Of a DNA stretch of 37,957 nt, positions 15,129 through 23,278 are shown in pieces. Under the pieces are notes generated by a model that was not told the origin of the DNA, made no database searches, and saw only the letters and a list, made by a program, of their open reading frames with translations. The stretch is from Bacillota bacterium (GTDB lineage: Bacteria; Bacillota; Clostridia; Lachnospirales; Lachnospiraceae). Both the position numbers and the translations under genes were made by a program. Numbering within the stretch: the stretch's first letter is position 1; each line of letters opens with the position of its first letter. The DNA is taken from assembly GCA_023436065.1 (NCBI GenBank), contig JAEZKU010000028.1:1-37957 (forward strand). The letters are read 5' to 3'.

Positions 15129-16334
15129 ATGAACAGAAGTTTTGGATTAACCGGACAACAGATTGAGGAGTTGGCGAATAGATACGGAACACCGCTTTAT
15201 CTGTATGATGAGAAGACCTTACGTACCCGGTGCAGGGAGATGAAGCAGCTCGTCAGCTATCCGCACTTTCAACCAATTTATTCAGCCAAGGCAAATTCGA
15301 ATATTGAGCTGCTAAAAATCATTCGAAGCGAAGGACTTTCAGTGGATGCCATGTCTCCGGGGGAGATTGTTCTGGAGCTGGAAGCCGGGTTTACACCCGA
15401 GGAGATCTTATTTGTGTGTAATAATGTCTCCTTGGAGGAATTAACCTTCGCCATGGAACGCGGCATTACCATAAGTGTGGATTCATTATCCCAGCTGGAG
15501 ACCTTCGGAAAGCATTTTCCCGGAGAAGGGGTTGCTGTGCGAATTAATCCCGGGATAGGTACCGGACACCATAAAAAGGTGGTGACCGGAGGAAAGAGTA
15601 AGTTTGGAATTATGCTGACGGAGCTTGGCGAGATCAAAAGAATTGCGGCCTTGTATGATCTTCAAATTATCGGACTTAACATGCATATCGGCTCCTGCTT
15701 TCTGGAAGACGCAACCTACCTGCAGGCAGGTAATGAGCTTCTTAAAGCTGCCAAAGAATTTACTGAGCTTAAGTTTATCGATCTTGGCGGTGGGTTCGGT
15801 GTACCCTATCGCGGTGAAGAACGTCTGGATTTGGAAAAGTTGTCTGAGAGCCTGAATAGTATGATCGAAAAGTTCGTGGAGGAATATCCAAACAAGGAAC
15901 TGAAGTTTTTTATCGAGCCCGGAAGATACGTGGTTGCGGAATGCGGGCTGCTAATCGGTAAAGTGCACAGTGTAAAAGTGAATTACGACGAGAAATATGT
16001 GGGTACCGATATCGGTATGAATGTGCTTATGCGTCCTGCGCTGTATGATGCTTACCATGGGATCACCGTATATCATGATTCTGTGGAGAAGGAAAAGGTG
16101 ACGATTGTCGGTAATATCTGTGAAACCGGGGATATCCTCGCGAAGGACCGCTTACTGCCCTGTCTGGAAGAAGGAGATTATATCGGTGTGGAGACAACAG
16201 GAGCCTATGGTTATTCCATGAGCTCCAACTATAACACAAGACTAAGACCTGCGGAGGTACTGGTGGAAGCCGACCAAACCTTCAGACTGATCAGAAAGAG
16301 AGAGACGCTGGAGGAGCTGGTCAGACAGCTTTAG
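15129..16334 (+). CDS. lysA: Diaminopimelate decarboxylase
   Basis: A 401-residue fold-type III PLP enzyme. The PLP lysine is Lys54 in YSAKAN, the glycine loop is LGGGFG (219-224), EPGRY is at 263-267, and the second-subunit residues include Cys331 in NICETGD and Tyr360 in GAYGYSMSSNYNTRLRPAEVLV, which is the LysA rather than ornithine decarboxylase form. It converts meso-diaminopimelate to lysine. Its first ATG lies one base after the TrmB stop, with GGGAGGA upstream inside the regulator gene, so the pair is translationally coupled. The terminator at 16356 ends the unit. Confidence 0.9.
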   Translation: MNRSFGLTGQQIEELANRYGTPLYLYDEKTLRTRCREMKQLVSYPHFQPIYSAKANSNIELLKIIRSEGLSVDAMSPGEIVLELEAGFTPEEILFVCNNVSLEELTFAMERGITISVDSLSQLETFGKHFPGEGVAVRINPGIGTGHHKKVVTGGKSKFGIMLTELGEIKRIAALYDLQIIGLNMHIGSCFLEDATYLQAGNELLKAAKEFTELKFIDLGGGFGVPYRGEERLDLEKLSESLNSMIEKFVEEYPNKELKFFIEPGRYVVAECGLLIGKVHSVKVNYDEKYVGTDIGMNVLMRPALYDAYHGITVYHDSVEKEKVTIVGNICETGDILAKDRLLPCLEEGDYIGVETTGAYGYSMSSNYNTRLRPAEVLVEADQTFRLIRKRETLEELVRQL

Positions 16335-16355
16335 ACCGGGACGAGGATAAATTAT

Positions 16356-16421
16356 CAGCCTGAATAGGATACCTTTAACCTAACTTGTATAGGTTATTCG
16401 TATCATACTCAGGCTGTATTT
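16356..16421 (+). terminator. Terminator after lysA
   Basis: CAGCCTGA (16356-16363) pairs with TCAGGCTG (16409-16416), GATAC pairs with GTATC inside, and TATTTTAT follows. It faces the convergent glnK gene. Confidence 0.7.
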
Positions 16422-16444
16422 TATCATTCGTATTCTAAGGTTTA

Positions 16445-16783
16445 CTAAATTGCACTGTCTCCATGTTCTCTGGTACGAATTCGGATACAGTCAAGGACAT
16501 CGACGATGAAAATCTTACCATCACCCATCTCGCCGGTTCCTACGGTATCAATGATGGTATCAACCACTTCATCCACGCGATCATCAGGAACCACAATTTT
16601 CACCTCTATTTTAGGGAGGGTATTCAGGATAATTTCATTTCCACGTACATACTCGGTAAAGCCGTACTGCTTGCCGCAGCCCAGAACCTGATTGATGGTG
16701 AGACCATTGACCTTGATCCGCAGCAGTTCTGCTTTTAAAGCTTCCAGGGCTTCCGGTCTGATAATTGCTTCAATTTTTTTCAT
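16445..16783 (-). CDS. glnK: P-II nitrogen regulatory protein (GlnK/GlnB type)
   Basis: A 112-residue PII protein, the exact length of E. coli GlnB, with the signatures KIEVKIVVPDD, GTGEMGDGKIF (Walker-like ATP loop) and the C-terminal IRIRTREHGDSAI. PII trimers bind ATP/ADP and 2-oxoglutarate, and GlnK blocks Amt channels. The T-loop reads KQYGFTEYVRGNEIIL: residue 51, the uridylylated Tyr of enteric PII, is Ile here, so control by uridylylation at that site is not possible. Effector binding alone may suffice, as in many Firmicutes. It starts 20 bp after the amt stop with GAAAGGAGG, so the two form an operon. Confidence 0.93.
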   Translation of the reverse strand: MKKIEAIIRPEALEALKAELLRIKVNGLTINQVLGCGKQYGFTEYVRGNEIILNTLPKIEVKIVVPDDRVDEVVDTIIDTVGTGEMGDGKIFIVDVLDCIRIRTREHGDSAI

Positions 16784-16803
16784 ATATTCATCCTCCTTTC
16801 CTA

Positions 16804-18051
16804 TTAGTCCAAGCCATTGAAGGCAGGGTAAGCCATTTCACCGTGTTCGGAGATATCAAGACCCTGAGCCTCTTCAACCGTTGCTACACGGATTGGCATG
16901 AACAGCTTCATGATAGACAGGATAAGGAAGGTAGCAATTCCAGCGAAAGCGATTGTAATCACAATACTGATTACCTGCGCAACGAACAGTTGGGTTTCGC
17001 CGTAAAACAGACCATCCCACTGTGCTGCGGAATTGATGGACTTCTGGGTAAAGATACCGGTAGCGATGCCGCCCCAGATACCGCCGATACCGTGACAACC
17101 AAACGCATCCAAAGCATCATCGTATTTGAAGAAGGCTTTCACTTTAGTCATGAAGAAGAAGCAAAGTGGACTGACCAAAGCACCAATGATGATGGATGCC
17201 CAGATCGGTACAAAGCCCGCACCGGGTGTTATTGCAACAAGTCCGACAACAGCACCGGTAGCAGCACCAAGCACTGTGGATTTCTTATGAATCAGCTTCT
17301 CAATCAGCATCCAGGATAATAAAGCCGCAGCTGCGGAGGTGTTAGTGGTTAGCAGGGCATGAACAGCAAGACCGTCTGCCGCAAGAGCACTTCCGCCGTT
17401 AAAACCAAACCATCCGAACCAAAGGAGACCTGCACCTAATACAACATAGGGGATATTATGTGGTTTATAGGATACAATACCATATTCTCTTCTCTTACCA
17501 AGGATAATGCTGGCAACTAAACCGGATACACCGGAGCTGATATGTACTACATTTCCTCCGGCGAAGTCAACACTTCCCAATGAGCGGAGGAAACCGCCAT
17601 CACCCCAAACCATATGGGCGAGAGGATAATATACAATAATGGACCAGACAATAATGAAGACTACCAATGCTGAGAAACGCATTCTGCCCACCAGAGAGCC
17701 ACAGATTAAAGCCGGTGTAATGATGGCGAACATCATCTGAAAGGCTGCAAATAAGGCCTCAGGAATGGTACCGGAATAAAGTTCGTTAGGCTCGGCCCCA
17801 ACACCATTGAAAAATACCTTACTTAAGCTGCCTATTACCCCGCCATGATCAGCACCGAAGGATAGGGAATAACCGATAGTGATCCATAGCAGAGAACCAA
17901 TTCCACAGATAAAAAAGCAGGACATCATGGTATTAAGTACATTTTTTCGTCTTTCCATTCCGGCATAGAATAAAGCCAAGGCAGGAGTCATAAGGAAAAC
18001 CAGTGCGGAGCACATAATAATAAAAGCAGTATTGGCTAGATTGAGTTCCAT
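16804..18051 (-). CDS. amt: Ammonium transporter Amt
   Basis: A 415-residue transporter with eleven expected membrane helices. Family motifs include ALALFYAGM, HISSGVSGLVASIILG (first pore His), WFGWFGFNGGSALAADG and DAFGCHGIGGIWGG (second pore His). It moves ammonium across the cytoplasmic membrane and is plugged by the PII protein encoded next. The frame extends to 18099, but that part lies in a leader hairpin. The ATG at 18051 is preceded by GAAAGGA and opens directly into the first helix, so it is the start. Regulation is probably by termination in the leader (18159-18197). Confidence 0.93.
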   Translation of the reverse strand: MELNLANTAFIIMCSALVFLMTPALALFYAGMERRKNVLNTMMSCFFICGIGSLLWITIGYSLSFGADHGGVIGSLSKVFFNGVGAEPNELYSGTIPEALFAAFQMMFAIITPALICGSLVGRMRFSALVVFIIVWSIIVYYPLAHMVWGDGGFLRSLGSVDFAGGNVVHISSGVSGLVASIILGKRREYGIVSYKPHNIPYVVLGAGLLWFGWFGFNGGSALAADGLAVHALLTTNTSAAAALLSWMLIEKLIHKKSTVLGAATGAVVGLVAITPGAGFVPIWASIIIGALVSPLCFFFMTKVKAFFKYDDALDAFGCHGIGGIWGGIATGIFTQKSINSAAQWDGLFYGETQLFVAQVISIVITIAFAGIATFLILSIMKLFMPIRVATVEEAQGLDISEHGEMAYPAFNGLD

Positions 18052-18079
18052 ATATATTATCCTTTCATCTTTGAAATTC

Positions 18080-18127
18080 AAAGAGGTCACAGCATCCATA
18101 CCCTCGCATGAATGCTATGACCTCTTT
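18080..18127 (-). promoter_or_regulatory. 20-bp leader hairpin directly upstream of amt
   Basis: Positions 18080-18099 pair with 18108-18127 over 20 bp, with two G-U-type mismatches in the RNA, closed by an 8-nt loop GCGAGGGU (minus strand). No T-run follows, so it is not a terminator. It sits between the attenuator and the ribosome site and could stabilise the mRNA or bind a regulator. Confidence 0.6.
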
Positions 18128-18158
18128 GTCAAAATTGCATTTTGAATAAAAATAAAAA

Positions 18159-18197
18159 ACGATTATTGAATTGGCCGCGGTCCAATACAATAATCGT
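18159..18197 (-). terminator. Promoter-proximal terminator (attenuator) in the amt leader
   Basis: On the minus strand ACGATTATTG pairs with CAATAATCGT over 10 bp, with an inner ATTGG/CCAAT stem, and is followed by TTTTTTATTTTTATT. It begins about 10 nt after the predicted amt transcription start and lies downstream of the amt promoter, so it belongs to the amt transcript and would have to be read through for expression. Confidence 0.75.
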
Positions 18198-18214
18198 CTT
18201 TGATAATATCCTGT

Positions 18215-18242
18215 ATTATACACAATAATTTTTAGTTGTCAA
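18215..18242 (-). promoter_or_regulatory. Promoter of amt-glnK
   Basis: On the minus strand: TTGACA (18242-18237), 16 bp and TATAAT (18220-18215), both perfect hexamers. The expected start is near 18208. Confidence 0.8.
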
Positions 18243-18298
18243 GAACAAAATAGAAATATTTTCACCGGAAGCAATTGTAGATTTTTCCGGTAAGGATT

Positions 18299-19111
18299 TT
18301 ACTCGAGCCCATCCTTATTCTGTTTTGAGCTGTTTTTGGCATGAGCCTGCCTGTTGGATTTGAGGATAAAACGTTTTAAGAAATTACTCTTTCCCCTGTG
18401 TTTGATATAGAAATAGCCAAAGGTAGAGAATACCGCAGCACCTATGAAGTTGACAAACAGATCCATCATCGTATCAATGAGGCCGATATCGATATAGGAG
18501 CTCCAGGTTTCTCCATTGACGGAAAGGTTGTCTATGGCAACCTTTACAGGTACATTTAGTTTATCCTGATTCAGCAGGACGGTGTTGAAGCTGTTAATAT
18601 AGGTATCCTTCTGCATATCGAAGCCTAAGAATTGGTCCATGGCAAATTCGAACATTTCCCATACAACACCGATGGTCATAGAGAAGCAGAAAGCAACAAG
18701 GGCAACAAAAACAGGTGACAGAGAGATGGCGAACCGGTCATTCTTATTCAGAATATCAATCAATGACAGTCCGATGGCGGCGGCCAAAAATCCATTTAAC
18801 GTATGTAACGTGGTATCCCAGTAAGGGAATATGAGATAGTAGGAGTTGATTTCTCCGAGTATTTCTGCCGAGAAGATAAAAAGCAGGATAATAACCTCCA
18901 GAGTATCCGGAATATCAATATGGATCCGCTTCTCTATAAAGCTTGGTATCGTAAATAGGATCAAAGTGAGGATGCAGAGAAAAATATTCTCATAATCCCT
19001 GGAGCGAAGCTGGTCAATGATCACCAGGATAACGGACATTCGCAGCAGCAGATAGACGATGGACAAACCGGTCGGTTTTTTAGGTTCGATTAATTTCTTT
19101 TGAATTTTCAT
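18299..19111 (-). CDS. Polytopic membrane protein, YjdF/DUF2238-like
   Basis: A 270-residue protein with about seven hydrophobic segments. WDTTLHTLNGFLAAAIGLSLIDILN and VVWEMFEFAMDQFLGFDMQKD, followed by DTMMDLFVNFIGA, are reminiscent of the YjdF/DUF2238 integral membrane family, where acidic and His residues sit in or near the membrane. The role is unknown. The C-terminal tail (about 35 residues) is strongly basic and hydrophilic. It lies upstream of amt on the same strand but is separated from it by the amt promoter. Confidence 0.6.
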   Translation of the reverse strand: MKIQKKLIEPKKPTGLSIVYLLLRMSVILVIIDQLRSRDYENIFLCILTLILFTIPSFIEKRIHIDIPDTLEVIILLFIFSAEILGEINSYYLIFPYWDTTLHTLNGFLAAAIGLSLIDILNKNDRFAISLSPVFVALVAFCFSMTIGVVWEMFEFAMDQFLGFDMQKDTYINSFNTVLLNQDKLNVPVKVAIDNLSVNGETWSSYIDIGLIDTMMDLFVNFIGAAVFSTFGYFYIKHRGKSNFLKRFILKSNRQAHAKNSSKQNKDGLE

Positions 19112-19212
19112 ATAGATTCCCCCGATATAATATATTCAAAACTTTAGAAAATTAATAATTGGTGAAGGAGTCAGAAACTCATTATGAATAAAATGGCGCG
19201 ATAAAACTATGT

Positions 19213-19233
19213 AAAGCGGGATATTCCCGCTTT
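19213..19233 (-). terminator. Hairpin at the end of the CBS gene
   Basis: AAAGCGGGA pairs with TCCCGCTTT across a 3-nt loop. It overlaps the stop codon of the CBS gene. T-runs on both sides are short, so termination is probable but not certain. Confidence 0.55.
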
Positions 19234-19661
19234 TATCTGATATTGGTTCCGGACATGGAGATATTCTTCAGAGCATCCTCCGCACTATTCTGGCAGGCAG
19301 GCTCCAAGGAGATATCACCGAGAGCGACGATACCGATCAGGCTGTTATCCTGTACGATGGGGAGACGTCTGATCTGACGGTCACTCATTAATGCGGCTGC
19401 ATCATTTACATCCATTTCGGGGCTGCCAAAAACAACTTCCCTTGTCATGACATCTCCGACCCGGCGGTGGGCGGTATCTTCTCCGGTTGCGACACTTCTT
19501 ACTGCGATATCACGGTCAGTGACGATGCCAATGATCTTGTCCTGGGTACAAACAGGGATGGAACCACAGTTATACTGCTTCATCAGCTGTGCGGCACGTT
19601 CCAGGGAATCATCGGAACGCAGACAGGCGATATCTTTCGTCATAATCTCTCTAACCTTCAA
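19233..19661 (-). CDS. CBS-domain pair protein
   Basis: A 142-residue protein consisting of two tandem CBS motifs: REIMTKDIACLRSDDSLERAAQLMKQYNCGSIPV...GIVTDRDIAVR, then DVMTREVVFGSPEMDVNDAAALMSDRQIRRLPIV...GIVALGDI. Such stand-alone Bateman modules bind adenine nucleotides and act as energy or stress sensors; the partner is unknown. The start is the TTG at 19661, spaced 8 bases from GGAGG; the GTG further upstream lies inside the ribosome site itself. Confidence 0.87.
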   Translation of the reverse strand: MKVREIMTKDIACLRSDDSLERAAQLMKQYNCGSIPVCTQDKIIGIVTDRDIAVRSVATGEDTAHRRVGDVMTREVVFGSPEMDVNDAAALMSDRQIRRLPIVQDNSLIGIVALGDISLEPACQNSAEDALKNISMSGTNIR

Positions 19662-19917
19662 AAAAATCACCTCCAGAAATAGCTTACCCTCAGTGATGAT
19701 ATTCTATCAGGCAATTTCATCCTTCATGTCCATATTCCGACAAAATTCAATCCATAAATATACTTTATTGATATTGCAATATGATTTGAAAACGGTGTAG
19801 ATACCGGATACTTTGATATATTCAGTTTGTATTATAACACATTGGTCTTCAGAGTGATAGCTTGAAAGTATTGTGTTTGATATGCAAAGTGCTATAATTT
19901 TAAATAAAATAAGGGTT

Positions 19918-20062
19918 TCAAAAGCACCTATGATGCTTTCCAACTACAGAAGATTGGCAATGCAAGCTGCTGTAGCTGGAAAAGTGCGAAGCACATGTTG
20001 ACACTTGAAACAAAAAGGAATAAACTGGGTGGCATGTATAAAACAGGAAAGCCCTGTTTATA
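19918..20062. repeat. Dispersed hairpin repeat, copy B
   Basis: Inverted relative to copy A (115-236). It contains a 13-bp stem with one mismatch (TTTCCAACTACAG with CTGTAGCTGGAAA, about 19937-19984), then a GTGCGAAGCAC hairpin, and a terminal stem where TATAAAACAGG pairs with CCTGTTTATA (about 20036-20061). It occupies most of the gap between the CBS gene and the exported-protein gene. Confidence 0.6.
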
Positions 20063-20092
20063 CTGAAAAATAAAGAAAAGGTGCATGGAAGT

Positions 20093-20824
20093 ATGTGCAG
20101 AAAAATTTGGGGGTATGGCATCATCCTGTTGCTTGTCATAGCAGGATTATGCATGGTGATGATGAAGGATACAGACGCTGCGAATTCGGAGGCGGTGACA
20201 GAGAGAATACTGGTTAAGAGCCTGACGGATCAGGAAAGACTGATTGATTATGCTGCTGACGATATGAAGATATATGCAATCATCAGCAGTTCGGGAAACC
20301 GGGAGTTCGGCGACTGTCTAGTGGTATTTCGTAAGAGCAGGACTTTAAGCTTTGAGCGGGAATACAGCAATGATTTTTCTGATTTAAAGCCCTGGAAGCT
20401 TCTATTGGCAGATGTGGACGGGGACGGAGTTACTGATATTCTTACTGCAGTCAGGAAAACAACCCATTATGATGCTGAAGAGAAGAACAGATTCTTTGTA
20501 TTCGACTATACTGAGGGGAAGCTGGTAAAAAAGTGGACAGGGTCGCAAATCGCCGGAACCTGGAAGGATTTTTACAGCAAGGATTTTTTACCGATGAAGG
20601 GTGAGGAAGTACTATTTATCTCCCGGACAGAGGAGGGCAGGGAACGGCTCGGAATCTACTATTGGTTCCAATTCGGATTTCTTCTGCTGGCACAAAGTGA
20701 GGATTATGAGACCATAGAGGGGATACGGTTTACCGAGGAGAATCAATTACAGATGAATTGCGGCAAGGATAAGGAAGAGTGGATTGACCTAACAGTGAAG
20801 AACGGAAAAATATTACGGGAATAA
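20093..20824 (+). CDS. Exported protein with a calcium-binding-like FG-GAP/VCBS element
   Basis: A 243-residue protein with an N-terminal hydrophobic segment (WGYGIILLLVIAGLCMVMM), a signal peptide or anchor. The sequence LLLADVDGDGVTDILTAV is the DxDxDG calcium loop of FG-GAP/VCBS beta-propeller repeats; only one clear repeat is visible, so the fold may be a partial propeller. The function is unknown. The ATG at 20093 has AAAGGTG about 9 bases upstream; the GTG at 20081 has no spaced ribosome site. It is followed 45 bp later by the DUF3160 lipoprotein gene, and the two may act together at the cell surface. Confidence 0.65.
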   Translation: MCRKIWGYGIILLLVIAGLCMVMMKDTDAANSEAVTERILVKSLTDQERLIDYAADDMKIYAIISSSGNREFGDCLVVFRKSRTLSFEREYSNDFSDLKPWKLLLADVDGDGVTDILTAVRKTTHYDAEEKNRFFVFDYTEGKLVKKWTGSQIAGTWKDFYSKDFLPMKGEEVLFISRTEEGRERLGIYYWFQFGFLLLAQSEDYETIEGIRFTEENQLQMNCGKDKEEWIDLTVKNGKILRE

Positions 20825-20869
20825 TGGAAGGAGCAGAACCTTTCCGGCTATATGAAATGGAGGAGTATC

Positions 20870-23206
20870 ATGAAACGGATCAAAAGGATATGTGTCATTT
20901 TACTGTGTATATCTCTTGTGCTAACCGGATGCAAGAATAATGGTGACCGGGAACCGCAAAAGGATAGCAATACCAATATTACAACAGAAGAAAAAGCAGA
21001 GCCTGAGAAAAAGCCTACGGTGACTCCGTTTTCGGCTAACAGTACGGAAGCTTCACAGACCGTGAATTCCGGAACGTTATACCTCGACACAGAATGGGTT
21101 GACAGAAGGAACGCCAAACCCTTCAAATCGTCCTATACGGCTATAGAGGCAGAAGCGAACGTGGCTGCTTATAAGATTGCAAGGGACCTGTCCAATGTAG
21201 AAAATGTCGACCAGTTCTCAGGACTAACCAAAGAGCAGATTAAGCTGCTGGTTCAGAATGGCTTTGTCGTGCTTCCGACTACGAACACCAAGATGCATTA
21301 TACCTATGATAGCAATGAATACAGCGGTGTTCCTAATTTTATCACCTCGGACAGTGTACTGCATCTGTACCATCTCTTTTATGATAAATCCCTGATTAAC
21401 GTAGAAACTGATTATCTATATGGGGATTTGAAGCTGATGACAAAGCAGATGCTTGAGAATTCCCTTCTTTTGTTGGCACAGCTTAAGGACGAGAAGATGA
21501 TTGAGCTGCAAAAGGATAATGTAGTCTATTTTCTGGTAGCCAGAATGCTGATGTTAGATTCAACCGAGGTTTCTGTGACGGTTGACAGCGATCTGTTGGC
21601 ACTTGCCAAGCAGGAATACCAGCTTGTAACAGAAGCCAAGGCAATGACAGATTCACCTCTGGCAAAAACCAAGGTGGATTATACGATGTTCACGATCAGA
21701 GGACATTATACCAGGAGCGAGGAGTTGGGAAGATTTTTCCGGACTATGATGTGGTTTGGCATCCTTCCCTACAACTTCTTTGATTTTGAAGGGGTTTATC
21801 AACATGACAATGTACTGCGGTCACTCCTGATCTCCTATATGACCTTTGCCAAGAACGATACCGCCTGCAATGCTGAGCTATGGAGCAACATTTATCTTCC
21901 GACCTCTGAATATGTAGGGGTATCGGATGATATCAATGTCTTCACGATGAATGAGCTTCGGCAGAAGGTCTTTCAAAATGTAACGGATCCCGATGTCTTT
22001 AATGATGATGTATATTACGATTCCTTATTGGCAGCAGTCAAGGCTCTTCCTGATCCGCAGATACAAGGGAAATTAACAGAGCAGGAGGTAGCGACAGGCA
22101 AGCAGTTCCGTTTCATGGGACAACGCTATGTCTTAGACAGTGATATTCTTCAGGACCTGGTGGAACCTATCCTTCGGGAATTGCCAAGTTCTCTGGACCT
22201 GATGGGAGTATTGGGCAGTAAGACAGCGGAGGAGCTCCAGAAGAACGTGTATCAACCTCAAAAGCAGTGGCCTGATTATGTAACCTATTATGAGAAATGG
22301 AAGGAAGCTGCTGCGGCTCTGACGCCGGAGTATTGGAGCACGAATCTCTATACCGGATGGCTTTGGACCCTTCAGGAGGCCTTAAAGGAATACAAGGCAG
22401 GTTCAGGAATGCCCTACTTTATGATGAATGATGCTTGGAGCAAGAAATCCTTAAACACAGCGATCGGCAGTTATACAGAGTTAAAGCATGATACAGTACT
22501 GTACGGGAAGCAGGCCATGGCTGAGGCAGGCGGACCGATTGAATATGCAAAGTCCCATTATGTTGAGCCCAAGATTGAATTATACGGAAAACTATATTAC
22601 CTGACAGATTATACGGTAACAGCGCTTAAGGAACGTGGGATGCTGAATGAGGAAATCCTCGCGGGAGCTGAGGAGTATAAGGAATTATTGCAGCTTTTAA
22701 TCTCCTGTTCCACGAAGGAATTAAAGAATGAGCCCTTAAACGAGGAGGAGAATAAGGAGTTGCTTCGTTACGGCGGAACACTGGAGAAGATTGCCGGGTC
22801 CTTCCTGAATGGAATCACAGATGCACAGGAGGACTATCCAAATATTGAAATATCTGATATGCTTGTTTCAGATATCGCAACCGGGCAGGCAAAGTATTTA
22901 TCTCTTGGAACAGGTTACTTCGACGATATTTATGTGGTTGCCCCCATACTTGGTAAGCTGTATCTGTGTCGTGGCTCCGTGTATTCCACGTATGAATTCA
23001 CAAGCGATCGGCGATTGACGGATGAGGAGTGGTGGGCATTAAACGGAATTGGCTTAGAACATCAGGATTATGGAGATTTTATTCAGTTTGGTGAGCCCTC
23101 CGATGCTATGCCATTGCAGCAGGAATGGGTGAAGGCTTTCAAATCCGATACCAATCAAGTGACAGTGAAGGCCTTGGAGGTTGACTTTGATAAGCTTGAG
23201 GAGTAA
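20870..23206 (+). CDS. DUF3160-family lipoprotein
   Basis: A 778-residue protein. The signal sequence ends in the lipobox LTGC (Cys21), so it should be a surface lipoprotein. After an acidic, Thr/Ser-rich linker (~22-65) comes the long DUF3160 region, recognisable from LVQNGFVVLPTT and YSGVPNFITSDSVLHLYHLFYDKSL. The biochemical function of DUF3160 is unknown. The ATG at 20852 is upstream of the ribosome site; the ATG at 20870 has GGAGGAG five bases before it. It is the largest gene in the window, and it follows another exported protein. Confidence 0.85.
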   Translation: MKRIKRICVILLCISLVLTGCKNNGDREPQKDSNTNITTEEKAEPEKKPTVTPFSANSTEASQTVNSGTLYLDTEWVDRRNAKPFKSSYTAIEAEANVAAYKIARDLSNVENVDQFSGLTKEQIKLLVQNGFVVLPTTNTKMHYTYDSNEYSGVPNFITSDSVLHLYHLFYDKSLINVETDYLYGDLKLMTKQMLENSLLLLAQLKDEKMIELQKDNVVYFLVARMLMLDSTEVSVTVDSDLLALAKQEYQLVTEAKAMTDSPLAKTKVDYTMFTIRGHYTRSEELGRFFRTMMWFGILPYNFFDFEGVYQHDNVLRSLLISYMTFAKNDTACNAELWSNIYLPTSEYVGVSDDINVFTMNELRQKVFQNVTDPDVFNDDVYYDSLLAAVKALPDPQIQGKLTEQEVATGKQFRFMGQRYVLDSDILQDLVEPILRELPSSLDLMGVLGSKTAEELQKNVYQPQKQWPDYVTYYEKWKEAAAALTPEYWSTNLYTGWLWTLQEALKEYKAGSGMPYFMMNDAWSKKSLNTAIGSYTELKHDTVLYGKQAMAEAGGPIEYAKSHYVEPKIELYGKLYYLTDYTVTALKERGMLNEEILAGAEEYKELLQLLISCSTKELKNEPLNEEENKELLRYGGTLEKIAGSFLNGITDAQEDYPNIEISDMLVSDIATGQAKYLSLGTGYFDDIYVVAPILGKLYLCRGSVYSTYEFTSDRRLTDEEWWALNGIGLEHQDYGDFIQFGEPSDAMPLQQEWVKAFKSDTNQVTVKALEVDFDKLEE

Positions 23207-23278
23207 ATTCTTTTCAATAAAATGATACAATAAGAATGAGTAGCACAATGACTTACTATGGGAAGGAAGGTTATACGC

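Noticed and set aside
16765..17319. 184-codon plus-strand frame antisense to amt
   Set aside because: It is a shadow of the strongly conserved amt gene, has no ribosome site and no recognisable domain.
18159..18197. Terminator of the upstream membrane protein gene rather than of the amt leader
   Set aside because: A consensus promoter for amt (18215-18242) lies between that gene and the hairpin, so the hairpin is transcribed from the amt promoter.
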